Source: Gonocerus acuteangulatus
Lineage: Eukaryota > Arthropoda > Insecta > Hemiptera > Coreidae
DNA length: 64,000 bases
Direction of reading: 5' to 3'
Assembly: GCA_946811695.1 (NCBI GenBank)
Contig: OX328124.1
Location: forward strand, 29,692,148-29,756,147
Shown: positions 11,301-24,532 of the stretch, piece by piece
Position numbering within the stretch: the first letter of the stretch is position 1
How the letters are laid out: the number at the start of each line of letters is the position of its first letter
Position numbers and translations under genes: made by a program
Notes under the pieces: generated by a model
What the model saw: only the letters and a program-made list of their open reading frames with translations
Database searches by the model: none
Told to the model about the DNA's origin: nothing

Positions 11301-14300
11301 ATGTAGTTTTAACAAGAATCCTGACAATATCTAACTTCGCATCACCAATGATCTCCTCTCAATGAATAAAGATATTTAAATTACGTTTGGAATAGAGAAA
11401 GTGATACAACGAAAATATCATCAATATGTCGTATTGCGAAGGTAGGTATCTTAATAGAACTAAAGTTTTTATAAGAAAATACTTTTTATTTTAGGCCGGT
11501 TATTTTTGCATGAACTCCAATATTTCATTATGTTTTTATTACCGTCTAATTTTTAAACATTCCGAGTTTGGTTAAAATCGTGGTAAGTGGAAGGTGATTA
11601 TCCTAAAGTAGTTTGGGTATTGATTTTGTTAGAACCTATACAGTCGGGGTAAAGGGTGCTTGAGGTGTCCAAATGTTTATTTTTGTTCCATTGAGGATAA
11701 GATATTAAATGCTGTAAACACCCAGGTGCATAAGGTATATTTGAGGCCCGAAAGTAGAATTTAATCCCTTATTTATCTTAGCTGGTAAGAATAAATTTTG
11801 GAGAAGGTTATCTTTTCGGCAAATACGTTACGGGTTTAATTCACGACTGCTCACAATATTTATACGTCCTATTAGTGTTAGTCGTATAGTAAAGAAAGTT
11901 CCTGGCTGGGCTATATAGTTAGTAAGGCGTGATTATTGGAGCATTAGAGTGAAAAAGGGCGTGAAGTAGCTTTCTCCTAATGAATTTGGCGGTGGATAGA
12001 GTGGCTTAGGACTTAGCTCCTGTGTCAATAGCCCTCCGTCATCCTCCATCAAGGTGGACTGACATCCTATCGACAATATTTGCCTCCATCTTAGTGGACC
12101 TTCACTTCAAGTATAGTCCAGTCTAATACTTCAACCTCTTAATTTACCAACTACTCAAGAAATCTAGGCGATCTTCAAGAATTTAATATTATAAACATTT
12201 TCATGTTTCAGAATGCTCCTTATAACTTCGACTAGAAGCCGAGAAATATTGGCGATGCATAACCAATAGGTCCAGTAAAAAAATACCTTCAAATTTCTCA
12301 TACACATATTTCTCCTCTCAGGTCTTCAGTAATTATACTATTTTGATAAAGTACCTTTCGTCTAAAACGAAAGGTCATGTTCACTAACCACCAGAATCCG
12401 CCTAAAGGAACTCTTTTTTTCCCCGTGAAATTCGTGACAATAACAAAATATCCTAGGACCATCGGTTTTGTCTCAATACGCTTCCATGTATAATTGTTTT
12501 GGTGTGAAATCAAATCAGCCGTCGATAAACGCGATTGACCTCAAACGTTTTTTTCCGTCTTCTGCACTTTTCAAAACTAAAATGTTTCATTACACTTGAG
12601 TTGTGGAATTATTAAAAATAAAATACTTTATCGTCAGTTTTTACTTTTCCTATATATTCAAAAGTCCCAATAAGTCTCTTACTGCAAAGTTTTAAGCATG
12701 TCTTTAAGACCATTTAAGAAAACAGCGCTAGAAATTTTGGAAGTTGACTCAATTTCTTTTATTAGTTCACTTCTTGCTCTTACTAAAACGTACATGTTCT
12801 CATTTCACAACGTAATGATCTAATGGCTTAAAATTTCTGTATTATTACTAACTTTGTATGCTTGAATGTTCATACTTTCATTCGCAGATTATATTTTTCT
12901 TATGCTCGCGGCTTGTATGGCGTGTTTTTATAAATTCACCAGAAATAACAATGTAGGAGAAATAATAGTCATTCTTCTAGTCTCTCAAATAACCACCCTT
13001 CTACGTTCCATTTATGTTACCAGGTCTTTCATTATTCATTTCAGTTTCGTGGTTAATAAGGTTATCTCTCATTTTGTTTTTAGACGTGGGAACTTATGTT
13101 ACATTATTAGAGTCCTTCGCATGCCTGTGTTATATACAGGGCCATTTATAGAGAATCGCGGGGTGTCAAATAGCTTCCGCCCGCGGAACATATGATCTAT
13201 AGCTCGCTTGTGGTGTTTGATCGAAGGAGTGAGTTGTATAGTTTCGTTACACTTGATGAAATAGAGCTTGAACGTGCTTCGCCAAAGATCAACGTTTTCT
13301 GTGCATTAGGTGAAAAAGCTGTTTACGGATTATTTTCCCATCCATGACACTATAACTTATCTAATAATGCAGAAAACGACATTGCTACGCCTTTGTGGGT
13401 AGTAGTAGTGACAACATCATATTTCTACATGATAGGACACCACATCATTAGTGCATTACTTTATAAACAGAACAGCGTTGTATAGGCCGTCTAGAGTGAA
13501 TTGATAGGGCCTACTGCACTGGAAACTTTGACGACTGGTAAATAACCTTGGTAGCAAAAGCATAGCATTTTTATGCAATTTTGAACCTTTAAAACTTTAT
13601 ATTTCATTCGAGCTTCACTACACAGCTATAGTGGACCATTTGAAAGGATATAATTATTTTTGAATTGGCTTGTATTTTTGATATTGCAAGATTTTGCGTA
13701 TCAGACATTGCTATATCGTTTCGTCCGCAGATTTTTGTAAGGCAGATATTGAATTGGCTTCTAGTGAGTAAGGAGTCAGGGCCTGATGACCTAGTTAGGT
13801 AAGTCTGGGATATACCTTATTACACCCTAGGTTGAGGAAAATCTCCCTCAATCACTATCTAGATAAGCATACTCCTGACCTAATGGATTCCCTGTCCTGT
13901 TTATCTTACAACTCGCTCTTACCCTTGTACATCAGTTTAAGTTTATTAAATACTATTCTCTACTCTGAAATTGATTCTATTTCCTTGTTTGAAACTCATG
14001 TTTTGCATTTCCGCTCGTTTGGTGTAGAAGGTATTTAACATATGTGTTACTGTAATGGATGAAGACATTATATATGTCCACTTTAGCGTCAAAAGGTCCG
14101 GACATTGAAGCTGGTTACAGGATTTTGCTTTTTATCTTTGGTCGACCTACTACTTTTCCCCGTTTGATTTCATTTCTGAATAAAGCTGATCCTGACTTCT
14201 GATAAGGCAAATAAATACATGGCTTCATATCATTTCTGACCTCGGCTGTAGAACAATGAAAGTTGACAATAAAACGAAAACTTGCTTTGTTTTGGTAGAT

Positions 14301-17300
14301 ATGTTATAATATTTGGATGTTGTTATAAGTCAATTTGTATTTCGTAGAATAGCATTGTATTTTTTACCTTCCATAGCCAGCTTACTACATTACCTCAGTG
14401 TGTCAATAGATGTAACAGATGCCATGGAGGATGAGAATTAATAATATACATCAATCTCTTTGGGAATATTTGAAAAGCTCTGGAGTTCTAAAACGTTGGC
14501 AAAAATGCCTCGGATGAAAGGCACAAAACTTCTTAGTTTTGTTGCATCTCATAATTGTACATTTGCATATAACGTCCTTACCATGTCAAACTATCGAATA
14601 TGCAAATCGGAGCAAACTAGAGGAGGAATGGATATTCTATTCATTGACGAAGTAATATATTGAAAAATGGTCTTATTCGATACTTGATTTGAGGCATTAA
14701 AGACTATTCTAAAGGGATTAGAGTTGTGACAATTTGCGACAAGCCGTATCGTCCACAATCCAAGAGCAAAGTCTCGAATCTTAAAAACGAACTTTGGCAT
14801 ATTTGATAGTTTGACGTGGTAGGGACGCTGTTCTACGATCCGTTCTATCTCTTAAAAACTGTATATTTTTTTAATACTCTGTTTTGTTACCCAAAGTTTT
14901 TAAAAAAAGCATAACTAGAGTGAAGTCTTCCCGTTCGACTGTAGCATGTACATGCAAGCATTGATTAGGAGCTTTATCGTTGTGTAAGTTTTGGGATATT
15001 AAATGTTTAGATTATGTTCGGACAGGTTAGTGTGGTGTCTAGTATTAAAACATGACTTCATTATTCGATGGAATAAGTTATCAGAGACATTTTTGTTAAA
15101 CTTGATAAACTCTTAGCTGCAAGTTTCATCTGTTTGTTTTGGAGCACACCGCTTGTTTCTTCATAGATATCAATTTAGTATGTTCTAGTATCGTAAACCA
15201 AATCTAACAGGACATGTGTTCTCTGACGTTTGGAGCATTGGCTCACAGCAAATCACAAAAAATATTTGGGTCCCGGTTTTCTGAATAAGCCCGTAAAAAG
15301 CGATAACATATTGAATCTTGTCGAAGAACTCTTTCAATATATTAAACTGACTATGACGCCGGAGTTTGCTTGAACAGGGGTTGGTTGTATTTAAGCCGAT
15401 GGTAAGTTTTAGGGTTAGAATTGAAGAGAATGTCGGCTGGTAAGGGAGACTAGATGGAAGGGCGTATAAACTGATGACTGGGTTGGGTAAGGTTAAACAA
15501 AGCCAGGGGAGTGGAGGAGTATTGTCATGGGCTGAATCACGGCTAGGCTCAGCTCATCCACCTTCACCTTTCAGAAGCATCTCATAATCTACTAGTGCCT
15601 GTATCTTACTACACTAACTTTAGGCCAACATTTATCTAACATTCAAAATTGTTACTACAACAGGCTAAACTTATTATATCCTTATAATAACGTCTAATTC
15701 TATTCTCGCAGTATCTTCTGAGACTTTAAAGCAGGTTGTTGCTGTAACCGTGGTCTTTAGGATGAGTCCATTGGTAGATATAATAATAGCTGTTGTTCTT
15801 GCGGAATGTATCTTATACAAATATGTCAGCTCTATGGCCAAGTCCTCTTATTTTCGCAGTCTCCCAGCCCAAGATTTGCGAATATTCTCATCATTGGGGC
15901 AGCTATATCAACAACATAGCAACTAGTTTGTTATTTATGTTTTTAATTTTCTTTTTACTTAATTTGATGTTGAATTTATTCTTTTTCCTAACTTATATTT
16001 CTGATTATCATAATTTATTTATTATTTAGTTAGTCTTTCTAGGACTCTAAATGTTTAATACCTTCCGTTTTCATTTTTACCTTTGCAAATCGGATTTGTT
16101 GCGGTAAAGCAAAATAGTAGGATTCCTAAACATTATTTTTTTTTACTCAGGAAAATAAGCCAATATACGCTATATGGAATAAATACATTAAAAAGGAAAA
16201 AATAAATGAACGGCTTCTTTTGAATTTTACAAGTTGGTGTTTTTAAGGCTTTAAAACTTTTAATGATGTTATGGGCTTAATGTTACTGATCATTTTTCAA
16301 TTACTGTAGTGACAATTATTTTTACATTTTAATGGCATACATTTATTTTCAAAGGGCTGTGCTCTAAATAAAAAAATAGAAGGCAGTTGTATTTATTTGT
16401 TCGTTTGTGAGCTCAAAGAAAACAGGCACTATATATTCACTGAAATGTGGTCTATGATATACCATCTTTAGTGCACAAATTGGCTCTTCAGAGGGGGTGA
16501 CATTGATGTGATAACTTTCCGTGCATTTTTGTTTTGCTCATTAAGACTAAAGATCCTACAATATACCCGTTATTTAAGAACGAGGCATAACCTACTAGGT
16601 TTGGCACTTATTTAAAAAGAAAAAGAAAAAAAATCTAATCTTTTTCTCTTAATAGACTGCTTATACAGGCGTTATATTGGAATATAATAAACATTACCAC
16701 CGTTCAAATTTGAGTTGAGAGTTTCTACGAGGAAGATATTTCTTGAAGGTGTAATTTGAATGTGCCTTTTCCTCTGCTTGCTTTAGGTTTAATTAGATTC
16801 GTAGAACTTCGTCATTTTCCACCTAGGAGTGTTGGGTAGTAAATACTCCTCGAATGTATACCGTAATATATGTGAAACGTTGACTAACGGTGTTCTCTTT
16901 ATGCTTCATTCTAAGCTCAGTGACCCTAAACAAGTTCCTTTTTCGTTTTGTCAAGCTTTCTAAGGATTTATATTGACGTCTTCTAGTTAGCTTACTAATT
17001 GCCTTTTGTTTTACTTATGTATTTTCTTTTTAGTTTAGTTTCTTTCCGGCTTCTTCACTATTCTGCTTCAATATATCATTCTTTTTCTCAGGCTCTTGTC
17101 TGTTGTCAAGACTGGAGTTTTAAAAGGTGATCTCATTTACGGAATTCACTATAAATTTTCTGTTTTATAAATACATTCTACTTAGAGCAATATTTTCTAG
17201 ATTGGAAGGTTAGTTCTGACAAGAAAACCGTTTGTACGTCATCGACTCTTTTGGGCTTGTCATATAATCTGTTAAAGTTGTTTAATCGATTACTCTTGTC

Positions 17301-20300
17301 ACTAGCCGGGGAAGTTGTCGGAGAACCCTCAGTTTGCTGGAATTTCCTCCAATCTTGCTAAGAACTCGAGGAAAGTTATTTCTCTTGCCAAACTCTGATT
17401 GTCCTGTCTATCTTACTTTCTTCCCCCTTCTTAGCCACTTACAAATTGTTTCTTGCCACAGTCGAGTATGGGTAATCATTCAGTTCGCTGATAAAACAAA
17501 AAAAAAAACTGTTTCTATCATGGGTGCTGTTGGGATTTTAAAGGCCAATGTGCTAACTTCACATCGTATTCATCTTGAATTTATTTGGCTTTGCCTCTAG
17601 TTGATAATAAAGACTATTTTTTATTTATTTTTACGTTTCGAATTACAAATATGAATTATCTATATAGATAGAGTTAAAAATGATCCAAAAAAATATTTAC
17701 CGCTCAGCGATGCCAACATTTCAACAAGTACAAAGGTTATTTTCACTTTTAAACTATTTCTTCAATACCGTAATTTTCTGCACCCAAGACTGATTAAAAA
17801 ATAATTTCTATTTTGCTTTAGTGTAAAAGTAAGCATGGCCTTCAGTGTTTAAACGTCTGAACCTTAGATTAGTAGTAACTTGATTCATTTGTATATCCCT
17901 GAATTTAAAAGGTGCTTTAGTATGTCATGATGATGAGAGGCTTCTAGGACGCCAGAATGCGGTAAATGACGAAAGGAAAGGGGTAGAGTTGTATTTCATT
18001 CGTCACTAATAGTCCTGTCACACAACATTGTCACTGACGTTTCTGTCACGGTATGTCGTGATCTTTGCGTATCTTCTAATAGGAAACGAAACACAGCACC
18101 GCTTACTGAGGTGGTATACTACGTTTTTTCTGATTGGGGTCTAACCTTCCTTGAGGTGGATGAACTTTAGCTCACAAAAGATTTTTCATCTTCGTTTTTA
18201 TTTTTATGGGAATTAAAACCAAAGTATCTGAATAGGCCAACCTGGGAAGGACTGACCAAGGACTCTCCATAGCTTATCAAACTGCTGTAAAATATATAGT
18301 TATAGCCCAAGTGGTCCTAGTAATCTATTGGATAGTGGAACATAGGCAGTAGTTATGCTTCGTGTTTCTCAGTAGACGAGAGGGAGCCTGGCTGCAGAGA
18401 TGTGAGCGAACCGTCCTGTCTGATGAGTAGCTTTACGTGAATGTCTTGAGATGTTTGTGTGTTACGCACGTATCAGGAAGGGGTCGACAAACTTTGCAAA
18501 TGACTATGTTCCCTTGTTAAGTCTATACCAAAGTGTCAAAAATGTGTTTTGGACAGATTACACGATAAATAATTTGACGACAAATTCAGAGAAAAAATTA
18601 AAGCAGTAGCTACCTTGAAAGACATCAGCCTGTACTCGTAAAATACATAAAGTTTTCTGAATTTAATAATTCATTCTGCAAATATTTACACTTGTTAGTA
18701 AATCCAATAATTTCCAAATTACTATAAAACCAATATCAGCAAAACTCCTAATATACAGGTCAATGAAAACTATCATATCGTCGATGCAAATGCAAAGTAT
18801 AGAATGTGAAAATCGCCACTTTCCAGAGTAAAAAACTTTTATTTATTACTTTGCTATTGGACGGTCAAATAGTCGGCAGATTCCATCATTTGACAATGGT
18901 TACATCCCCCTTTCCCTGAGTTGACTTAGATTCGAGAGTTTGCCGTCCATCAGTCCCACATCAATCAGTATAGATTGAAAATGAAAAATGCGTTACTTCA
19001 CATACGATACTTCCCATTTGTATCGACGATATATTGTTATAATATCATCGATGACAATAATTAGACAGGCATAAATCATCTGAGGAATCTATCCCCAGCG
19101 TTGTCCTGGATGCTAGCGTTTTATTTCGCCCAAAACCTAAAGGGCTTCATCACACGTGTTGACATTGTTAACAGCAGACGGAACTATTTTTGGCCTCTGC
19201 TCATTTTTTTATCCTCTTCCGGGAGTTCTTTATGCTCCCTAGGTGGATCAATCGGCTGTTTTGCTGAGGGATTGCATTTGCGTGAGTAGGTTTATAAATA
19301 CATGTTTGTGTGTGCCCAGACTGATGAAAGGCCAATCAGATTCAAACTCCCCCGAAATTTTTAATTAATCGGTAAAGATGTGTCATAAAAACCTTAAAAA
19401 TGATTTAATTAAGATCACTTAGTTCAGAAAAAAAAAATTTTTTGGGGGGTATAATAGCGTTTTAGTTGACTAACTATTCCAAGTTCTAGATTACTAGTAT
19501 TCCATACCCCCCAAATGCTTCCACCCCCCTCCCCGGAAATTATTTTGTATATACGCCCATGAACTCCATATCCTTAAAAAACTGAGTTATATAAAAACTA
19601 AGTTACATTATTATTTAAATCTGTGTGTATATTTTTTAGTCTAATATTAGAGTCGGATTTAAGAATAATTTTAATGAATTTATGTTGTAAAAAAACTTGG
19701 TCTAAAACTAATTAAATATTAGCGGGAGTAGAGATGCAGGGAAGCTAGCCTTTAGTTGAAATATCTACCTTCTTTCTAGCTCCGAGTCCCTCTTAAATAT
19801 TTACCTTTTACTTTACATTAATAGACTTGCCAACGACTGGTGTAGCCTTTCAAAAAGCTCAGCCCAATATGAAAGCTTTAACCTAAACCCTCTCCGTCTA
19901 ATACTTTTTCTACCAGAACCTTCTGGATTACATTCGCCTGCTTGTGAAAACTTTTCTCTAGTTACTGTATTTTTAATATTCTCACTTTCATTGAAAATAT
20001 TCTCCTTAGGGTAGTGGTTCTTTGGATAAGTTTTTCAATTTTAAATTTGCGTATCTTTGGCTTTCGCGGAAAGTCACATTTTCTCAGAGTTACATGAAAA
20101 TAGGCCTAGTTCACTTATTTTTTATGGAATATATCGTAAATTGCAAATAAAGTATTTTTTTAATAACCATTAGTAGCAGTAGGAGATGTACAATGTTATT
20201 AAGGAGTAAATTGCATGCTAGAAAAAACAATAAGTATTTAGAAATAAATTTATACAAGCTTGTATACAATCTGTCAGACATAGCGAAAAACTATATATAA

Positions 20301-20489
20301 GAATATAAGAATGATTAAATTTCAATTAGTCATGAAAAATTATAATAGCTATTTTAGTTACACGATATAAACAGGAACATATATAACCTACAATCTCCTA
20401 TAGTCTTTAGTATTCAAAAAGTCCAACGGAAACGCATGGTATCTTCGGTTTGCTCTAAATTCCTATGTGAGCAGAATTTCCCTTAGTTA
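11301..20489. other. Long stretch without recognisable genes
   Basis: About 9 kb of AT-rich sequence. All frames are short (the longest, 12866-13195, is 109 codons with a hydrophobic start but no motif). A second copy of a dispersed repeat lies at 12350-12490, and GGGGGGTAT/ATACCCCCC at about 19444 and 19504 form a small inverted pair. It could be intronic or intergenic. Confidence 0.5.
12350..12490 (+). repeat. Dispersed repeat, unclassified, copy 2
   Basis: AAAACGAAAGGTCATGTTCA, CACCAGAATCCGCC and ATCGGTTTTGTCTCAATACG correspond in order to the copy at 7915-8070. Divergence is considerable, so the repeat is old. Confidence 0.45.
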
Positions 20490-20491
20490 GT

Positions 20492-20654
20492 GGGCCTCCC
20501 CGTGGTCCAGTGGCTAACGCCCCTTGGATTCTCATGCGGGAGAAGCGGGTTCGAATCCCGCTTGCAGCAGGGATTTTTCTTCGTTGAGAAAATTCCCTGC
20601 TTGGATGTTCGTGCAAATGGCCCAGGTGTCGGTGCGCCGTTAAAAAAAAAAAAG
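20492..20654 (+). mobile_element. tRNA(Glu)-derived SINE, family 1, copy b (best preserved)
   Basis: The head is GGCCTCCCCGTGGTCCAGTG then GCTAACGCC, with GATTCTCATGCGGGAG as the anticodon arm (CTC in the loop, hence Glu-like) and a perfect B box GGTTCGAATCC at about 20548. The tail is GTCGGTGCGCCGTT followed by poly(A). The A run is broken by the Helentron-like element at 20655 and appears to resume at 21731. The 63-aa frame through this SINE is not a gene. Confidence 0.88.
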
Positions 20655-21554
20655 TCCGTCACGCAGGAGCTGCATAACTAAGCACTTTCCTCAGAATTTG
20701 GGTAGTGTAGACTGCTTTCCAGAACAATTTGCTTAAAATATCCTACATAAATAAAATAAAAACATGAATAGTTCTCTTTTAATTTTGTAATGGGTAACTG
20801 ATAAATTATTAATTTGCTTCCAGAGTTATGTTTACACATGGTACCTATTACACTACGTAATAAATACAAAAAACCTCTTATTATCGTATTTTGATCTAAC
20901 ACAGGAACCGGATACAGTCCCTCTAGCGCTCCTTGCCGCGCCTTTGTGAACCTATATCTGGCTGGCTTTTCTATTGAAATATATTACAAAGTAAACCCCC
21001 CTTTCCGATTGACCGATTCAGCTCATTTTTACAACACTTCTTTCTCATGAGTTACCCACGACGTATACCGCGTTTCGTTACAATACAGCAGAAATTACGA
21101 CCAGTATGAGTATATTAGTAATTTGGGTCCGGAGTAAACCCCCCCTTCTAATGAACCGATTTAGTTTATTTTTACAACACATATTTACCTGTAGATTACC
21201 ACTATGAATACCGAGTTTCGTCGAAATATACCTAAAATCACGGCTGGTAGTGGCGAATTGGTATTGTCGGTCCGGAGTAAACCCCCCTCCTCATGAACCG
21301 ATTTAGTTCATTTTTATATCTCACTTTTCTCTCTATATTACCACTACGAATACCAAGTTTTGTTGAAATATAACAAATATTACGGCTGAAATGGTCAAAT
21401 TAGTGTTTTGGGTTCGGGGTAAACCCCCCCTTCCGGTGGACCTATTTTGGTGGTTAACGAACTCGTTCAATCGTTTGCTAATTGAATGCTATATACCAAG
21501 TTTCGTGACGAAAAAACAAAAACTCTGGCCGCTATCGTGTTAACAGACACACAC

Positions 21555-21589
<35 letters not shown>

Positions 21590-21730
21590 GATAGATAGAT
21601 ATATATAAATTTTAACGGGGGTCATTTTCGGTGTCTACTAGGTAGGATCGATAAAGATTTGAAGAAATTTTTCAAAAATTCCGTCATGAGTCCAACCTCA
21701 ATAGCTACTTTCCTTCGGAGGAAAGTGCTA
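20655..21730 (+). mobile_element. Helentron/DINE-like non-autonomous element, copy A
   Basis: Starts GTCCGTCACGCAGGAGCTGC and ends in an 8-bp hairpin ACTTTCCT-TCGG-AGGAAAGT followed by GCTA. The AGCACTTTCCTC block near the left end (20682) is the inverse of GAGGAAAGTGCT at the right, giving subterminal inverted repeats. Inside are a ~142-bp minisatellite (20984-21480) and a (CA)/(TA) microsatellite at 21549-21610. Three other copies share both ends (43030, 56069, 63358). No coding frame. Subterminal inverted repeats, internal tandem repeats, a microsatellite and a 3' hairpin are the layout of DINE-1/HINE elements; without a Rep-helicase relative the class is inferred. Confidence 0.65.
20984..21480 (+). 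repeat. 142-bp minisatellite inside copy A
   Basis: The marker GGTCCGGAGTAAACCCCCC recurs at 21126 and 21269, as GGTTCGGGGTAAACCCCCC at 21411, and in part at about 20984, giving spacings of 143 and 142 bp. Each is followed by a variant of GAACCGATTTAGTTTATTTT and by ACGGCTGGTA-like sequence. About three and a half units. The C run varies from 6 to 7. Confidence 0.85.
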
Positions 21731-21731
21731 A

Positions 21732-22497
21732 AAAAGAAAAAAAAAAGTGATTTAATAGATCAGCTGAAACTTCAACATATTTTCAACTTCAACATATGTT
21801 TTCTTCTTCATTACATTTAAAATTAAATGTTTTATTTTACAAAATAATAATTTTGTTGTCATTGAGGTCAAAGATCAGTAATTAATAAAATTCAAGAATA
21901 TCAGCTTTATGATTTTAATATAACTGCTCATGATTCGCGACCTATCTGACGTATCATCAGGAAATTTACTACATACACAACTCACTCCAGTTGATCATTA
22001 AACTGGAAACTTCGATCTTACTCCATTCCTTGGATTTATTGTTACCTAAGAGCATGTTGAAACGTCTAATTAAAGATTTGTTGACAATCTGGTTCCTTTC
22101 TAACTATTTCTTCGACATCGTTCAAAGAAAATTTATTAAAGTCCATGGAACTAACCTTCCACCGGCCCCGGCGGTGTAAAGTTTTAATAAAATATTGGAG
22201 CCCATATTAATTACTAAGCCTCTGCCATTTTGGAAGTAAAAAAAAAAAAAAACAAAAAAAAATGTCACAGTACATATTATTTTAATTTAATGTGACTTAA
22301 GTTATATGCTCGCTTGTCAGATAAAATTTATTTTATCTATTTTGTCATATTCTGTTGATGGGATAGTTGTTTTAATATCCCTCTTAATAACTGGTGCAAC
22401 TAGTTGTGTTATCCCCAAATACCAAGATAAAACCTATATTTTCTGTATTTTCCCTTCTCGTAAACAGGAATAAAGTCAATCTATATATATTCTAAGA
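21732..22497. other. No gene recognised
   Basis: AT-rich. A-rich sequence at 21731-21750 is the probable resumed A-tail of the SINE at 20492. A frame at 21991-22179 shows no motif. Confidence 0.5.
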
Positions 22498-22623
22498 AGA
22501 CGAGGTATGGTTGGGATTCGGTTAGGAGAAAAAAAAGTCAGACCTTCAGGAAGATATCTGTATTGGACGTTTCGGCTCCACTTTGGCAGCCTTCTTCAGC
22601 TAAAAAATATATACAAATTATAA

Positions 22624-22669
<46 letters not shown>

Positions 22670-22775
22670 AGGCAGGAACGAGCGTAGTTTATACAGAACG
22701 TCCAATACAGATTTCTTCCTGAAGGTCTGAATTTTTTTTCTCCTAGCCTAATCCCTAGCGTACCATGTCTTCGTA
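22498..22775. mobile_element. Palindromic Penelope-type terminal element, copy 1
   Basis: The left arm (22498-22612) holds GGTTGGGATTCGGTTAGGAG, AGTCAGACCTTCAGGAAGA and CTGTATTGGACGTTTCGGCT. The right arm (22698-22775) holds the inverse of the first ~75 bp: GAACGTCCAATACAGATTTC, CTTCCTGAAGGTCTGA and CTCCTAGCCTAATCCCTA. The left arm, on the minus strand, contains the hammerhead-like core CTGAAGA / GGCTGCC / GAAACGTC (22568-22599). A 42-base A run (22627-22668) lies between the arms. The outer TGGTTGGGATTCGG is shared with the large Penelope palindrome at 27795. Confidence 0.7.
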
Positions 22776-22807
22776 TCACTGCAACGGCTCACTATTTCCA
22801 ATATATA

Positions 22808-24532
22808 CAGGGTGTCCCGTAAATGTCTAGTCATATTGTGAGGGGCGATAGAGGACCCTTAGGGGAAGAAAAAATGTTCTATGACGACTTCCCGAATTCT
22901 CACCCATAAGGGAGAAAACGTCGTTTTATTGTTTTTTCGAGACGAACGTGGTTTTTAGAAAAATAATCGTTGAAGCTCCGTCCCAGGTGGTACTACTAGA
23001 AAGGGAGTGAAACCAATCGAAAGCTGAGTAAATTTACTATAAGACTAGTTGGGAGTAAACGTAAAAATGAATGAATGTAAGTATGTATATCTTACAAAAA
23101 GAAGGCAATTCTAAATTTCCTGACATTTTATTGATATTTCTTTCCAGCGTTACTCCTCAATGGGCAGGATCTGAGATTTCCGGGTTTCAGAAAAACTTCC
23201 TCATTTAACCAGCTTTCCATTCATGTATCACAACCCTGTGTTATTGAAGTATTTGAACGGTTTAACTACAAAAGTTTAAAAAAAAACATGGATCTGTGAA
23301 AAGAAAATTATATTTTTTTCTTCAATTTATTCAAAATGCTGAAGGGAAATATTTTTTTTATAAATGTTTACATGAATATTAAGTAAATATTTACTTAAAA
23401 GAATAAAAAAAAATTACTTCCACGGATATAAAAAAAAATCTTAAAACAGTAAATAAATAAAATACACATTTGTTTTGAAATTATTAATTCAGGTAACTAA
23501 TACTGGGTCCAGGAGGCGGCCATTAAGGAACCCCAACCATACATTAACCTAAAAAATTACTATTTTTACCTATATCACGCATTTGAACACATTTTTACAG
23601 GACTATGTACATATTATTTATGAGGGATAGAATTTTTAATTACCACAACAAAAACGCATGGGCTCAGGATCCCAGTGAGTTTCACAAGCGTAGCCATCAG
23701 TATTAATTTAAGGTAAAGCATTTGTTTTCTAAATATATGAGTACCTGTACAAATGTGTTCAAATGCGTGATCTAGGTAAAAATAATAATTTTTGAGGTTA
23801 ATGTATGGTTGGGGTTCCTTAATGGCCGCCTCCTGGACCCAGTATTAGTTACCCGAATTAACAAATTCAAAATAAATGTGTATTTTATTTATTTACTGCT
23901 TTAGGATTTTTTTTTTATATTCGTGGAAGTAATTTTTTTTATTGTTTTAAGTAAACATTTACTTAATATTTATGTAAACATTTATAAAAATAAATATTTC
24001 CCTTCAGCTTTTTGAATAAACTGAAGAAAAAATAATTTTCTTTTCACAGATCCATGTTTTTTTTTAAACTTTTGTAGTTAAACCGTTCAAATACTTCAAT
24101 AACACAGGGTTGTGATACATGAATGGAAAGCTGGTTAAATGAGGAAGTTTTTCTGAAACCCGGAAATCTCAGATCCTGCCCATTGAGGAGTAACGCTGGA
24201 AAGAAATATCAATAAAATGTCAGGAAATTTAGAATTGCCTTCTTTTTGTAAGATATACATACTTACATTCATTCATTTTTATGTTTACTCCCAACTAGTC
24301 TTATAGTAAATTTACTCAGCTTTCGATTGGTTTCACTCCCTTTCTAGTAGTACCACCTGGGACGGAGCTACAACGATTATGTTTCTAAAAACCACGTTTG
24401 TCTCGATAAAACAATAAAACGACGTTGTCTCCCTTATGGGCGAAAATTCGGGAAATCGTCATAGAACATTTTTTGTTCCCCTAAGGGTCCTCTATCACCC
24501 CTCTCAATATGACTAGACATTTACGGGACACC

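Noticed and set aside
12866..13195. 109-codon hydrophobic frame
   Set aside because: Start looks membrane-like, but composition is that of AT-rich random sequence, no family motif is visible and no splice context supports it.
20490..20681. 63-codon frame MGLPVVQWLTPLGF...
   Set aside because: It lies wholly in the tRNA-derived SINE and its A-tail; the tRNA-like boxes explain the sequence.
21126..21480. CRISPR-like array of regular repeats
   Set aside because: The 142-bp period with diverged units is a eukaryotic minisatellite inside a transposable element.
21905..21962. Hammerhead on the minus strand (CTGATGATACGTCAG...)
   Set aside because: The CUGAUGA box is present but there is no GAAA box after a paired stem II.
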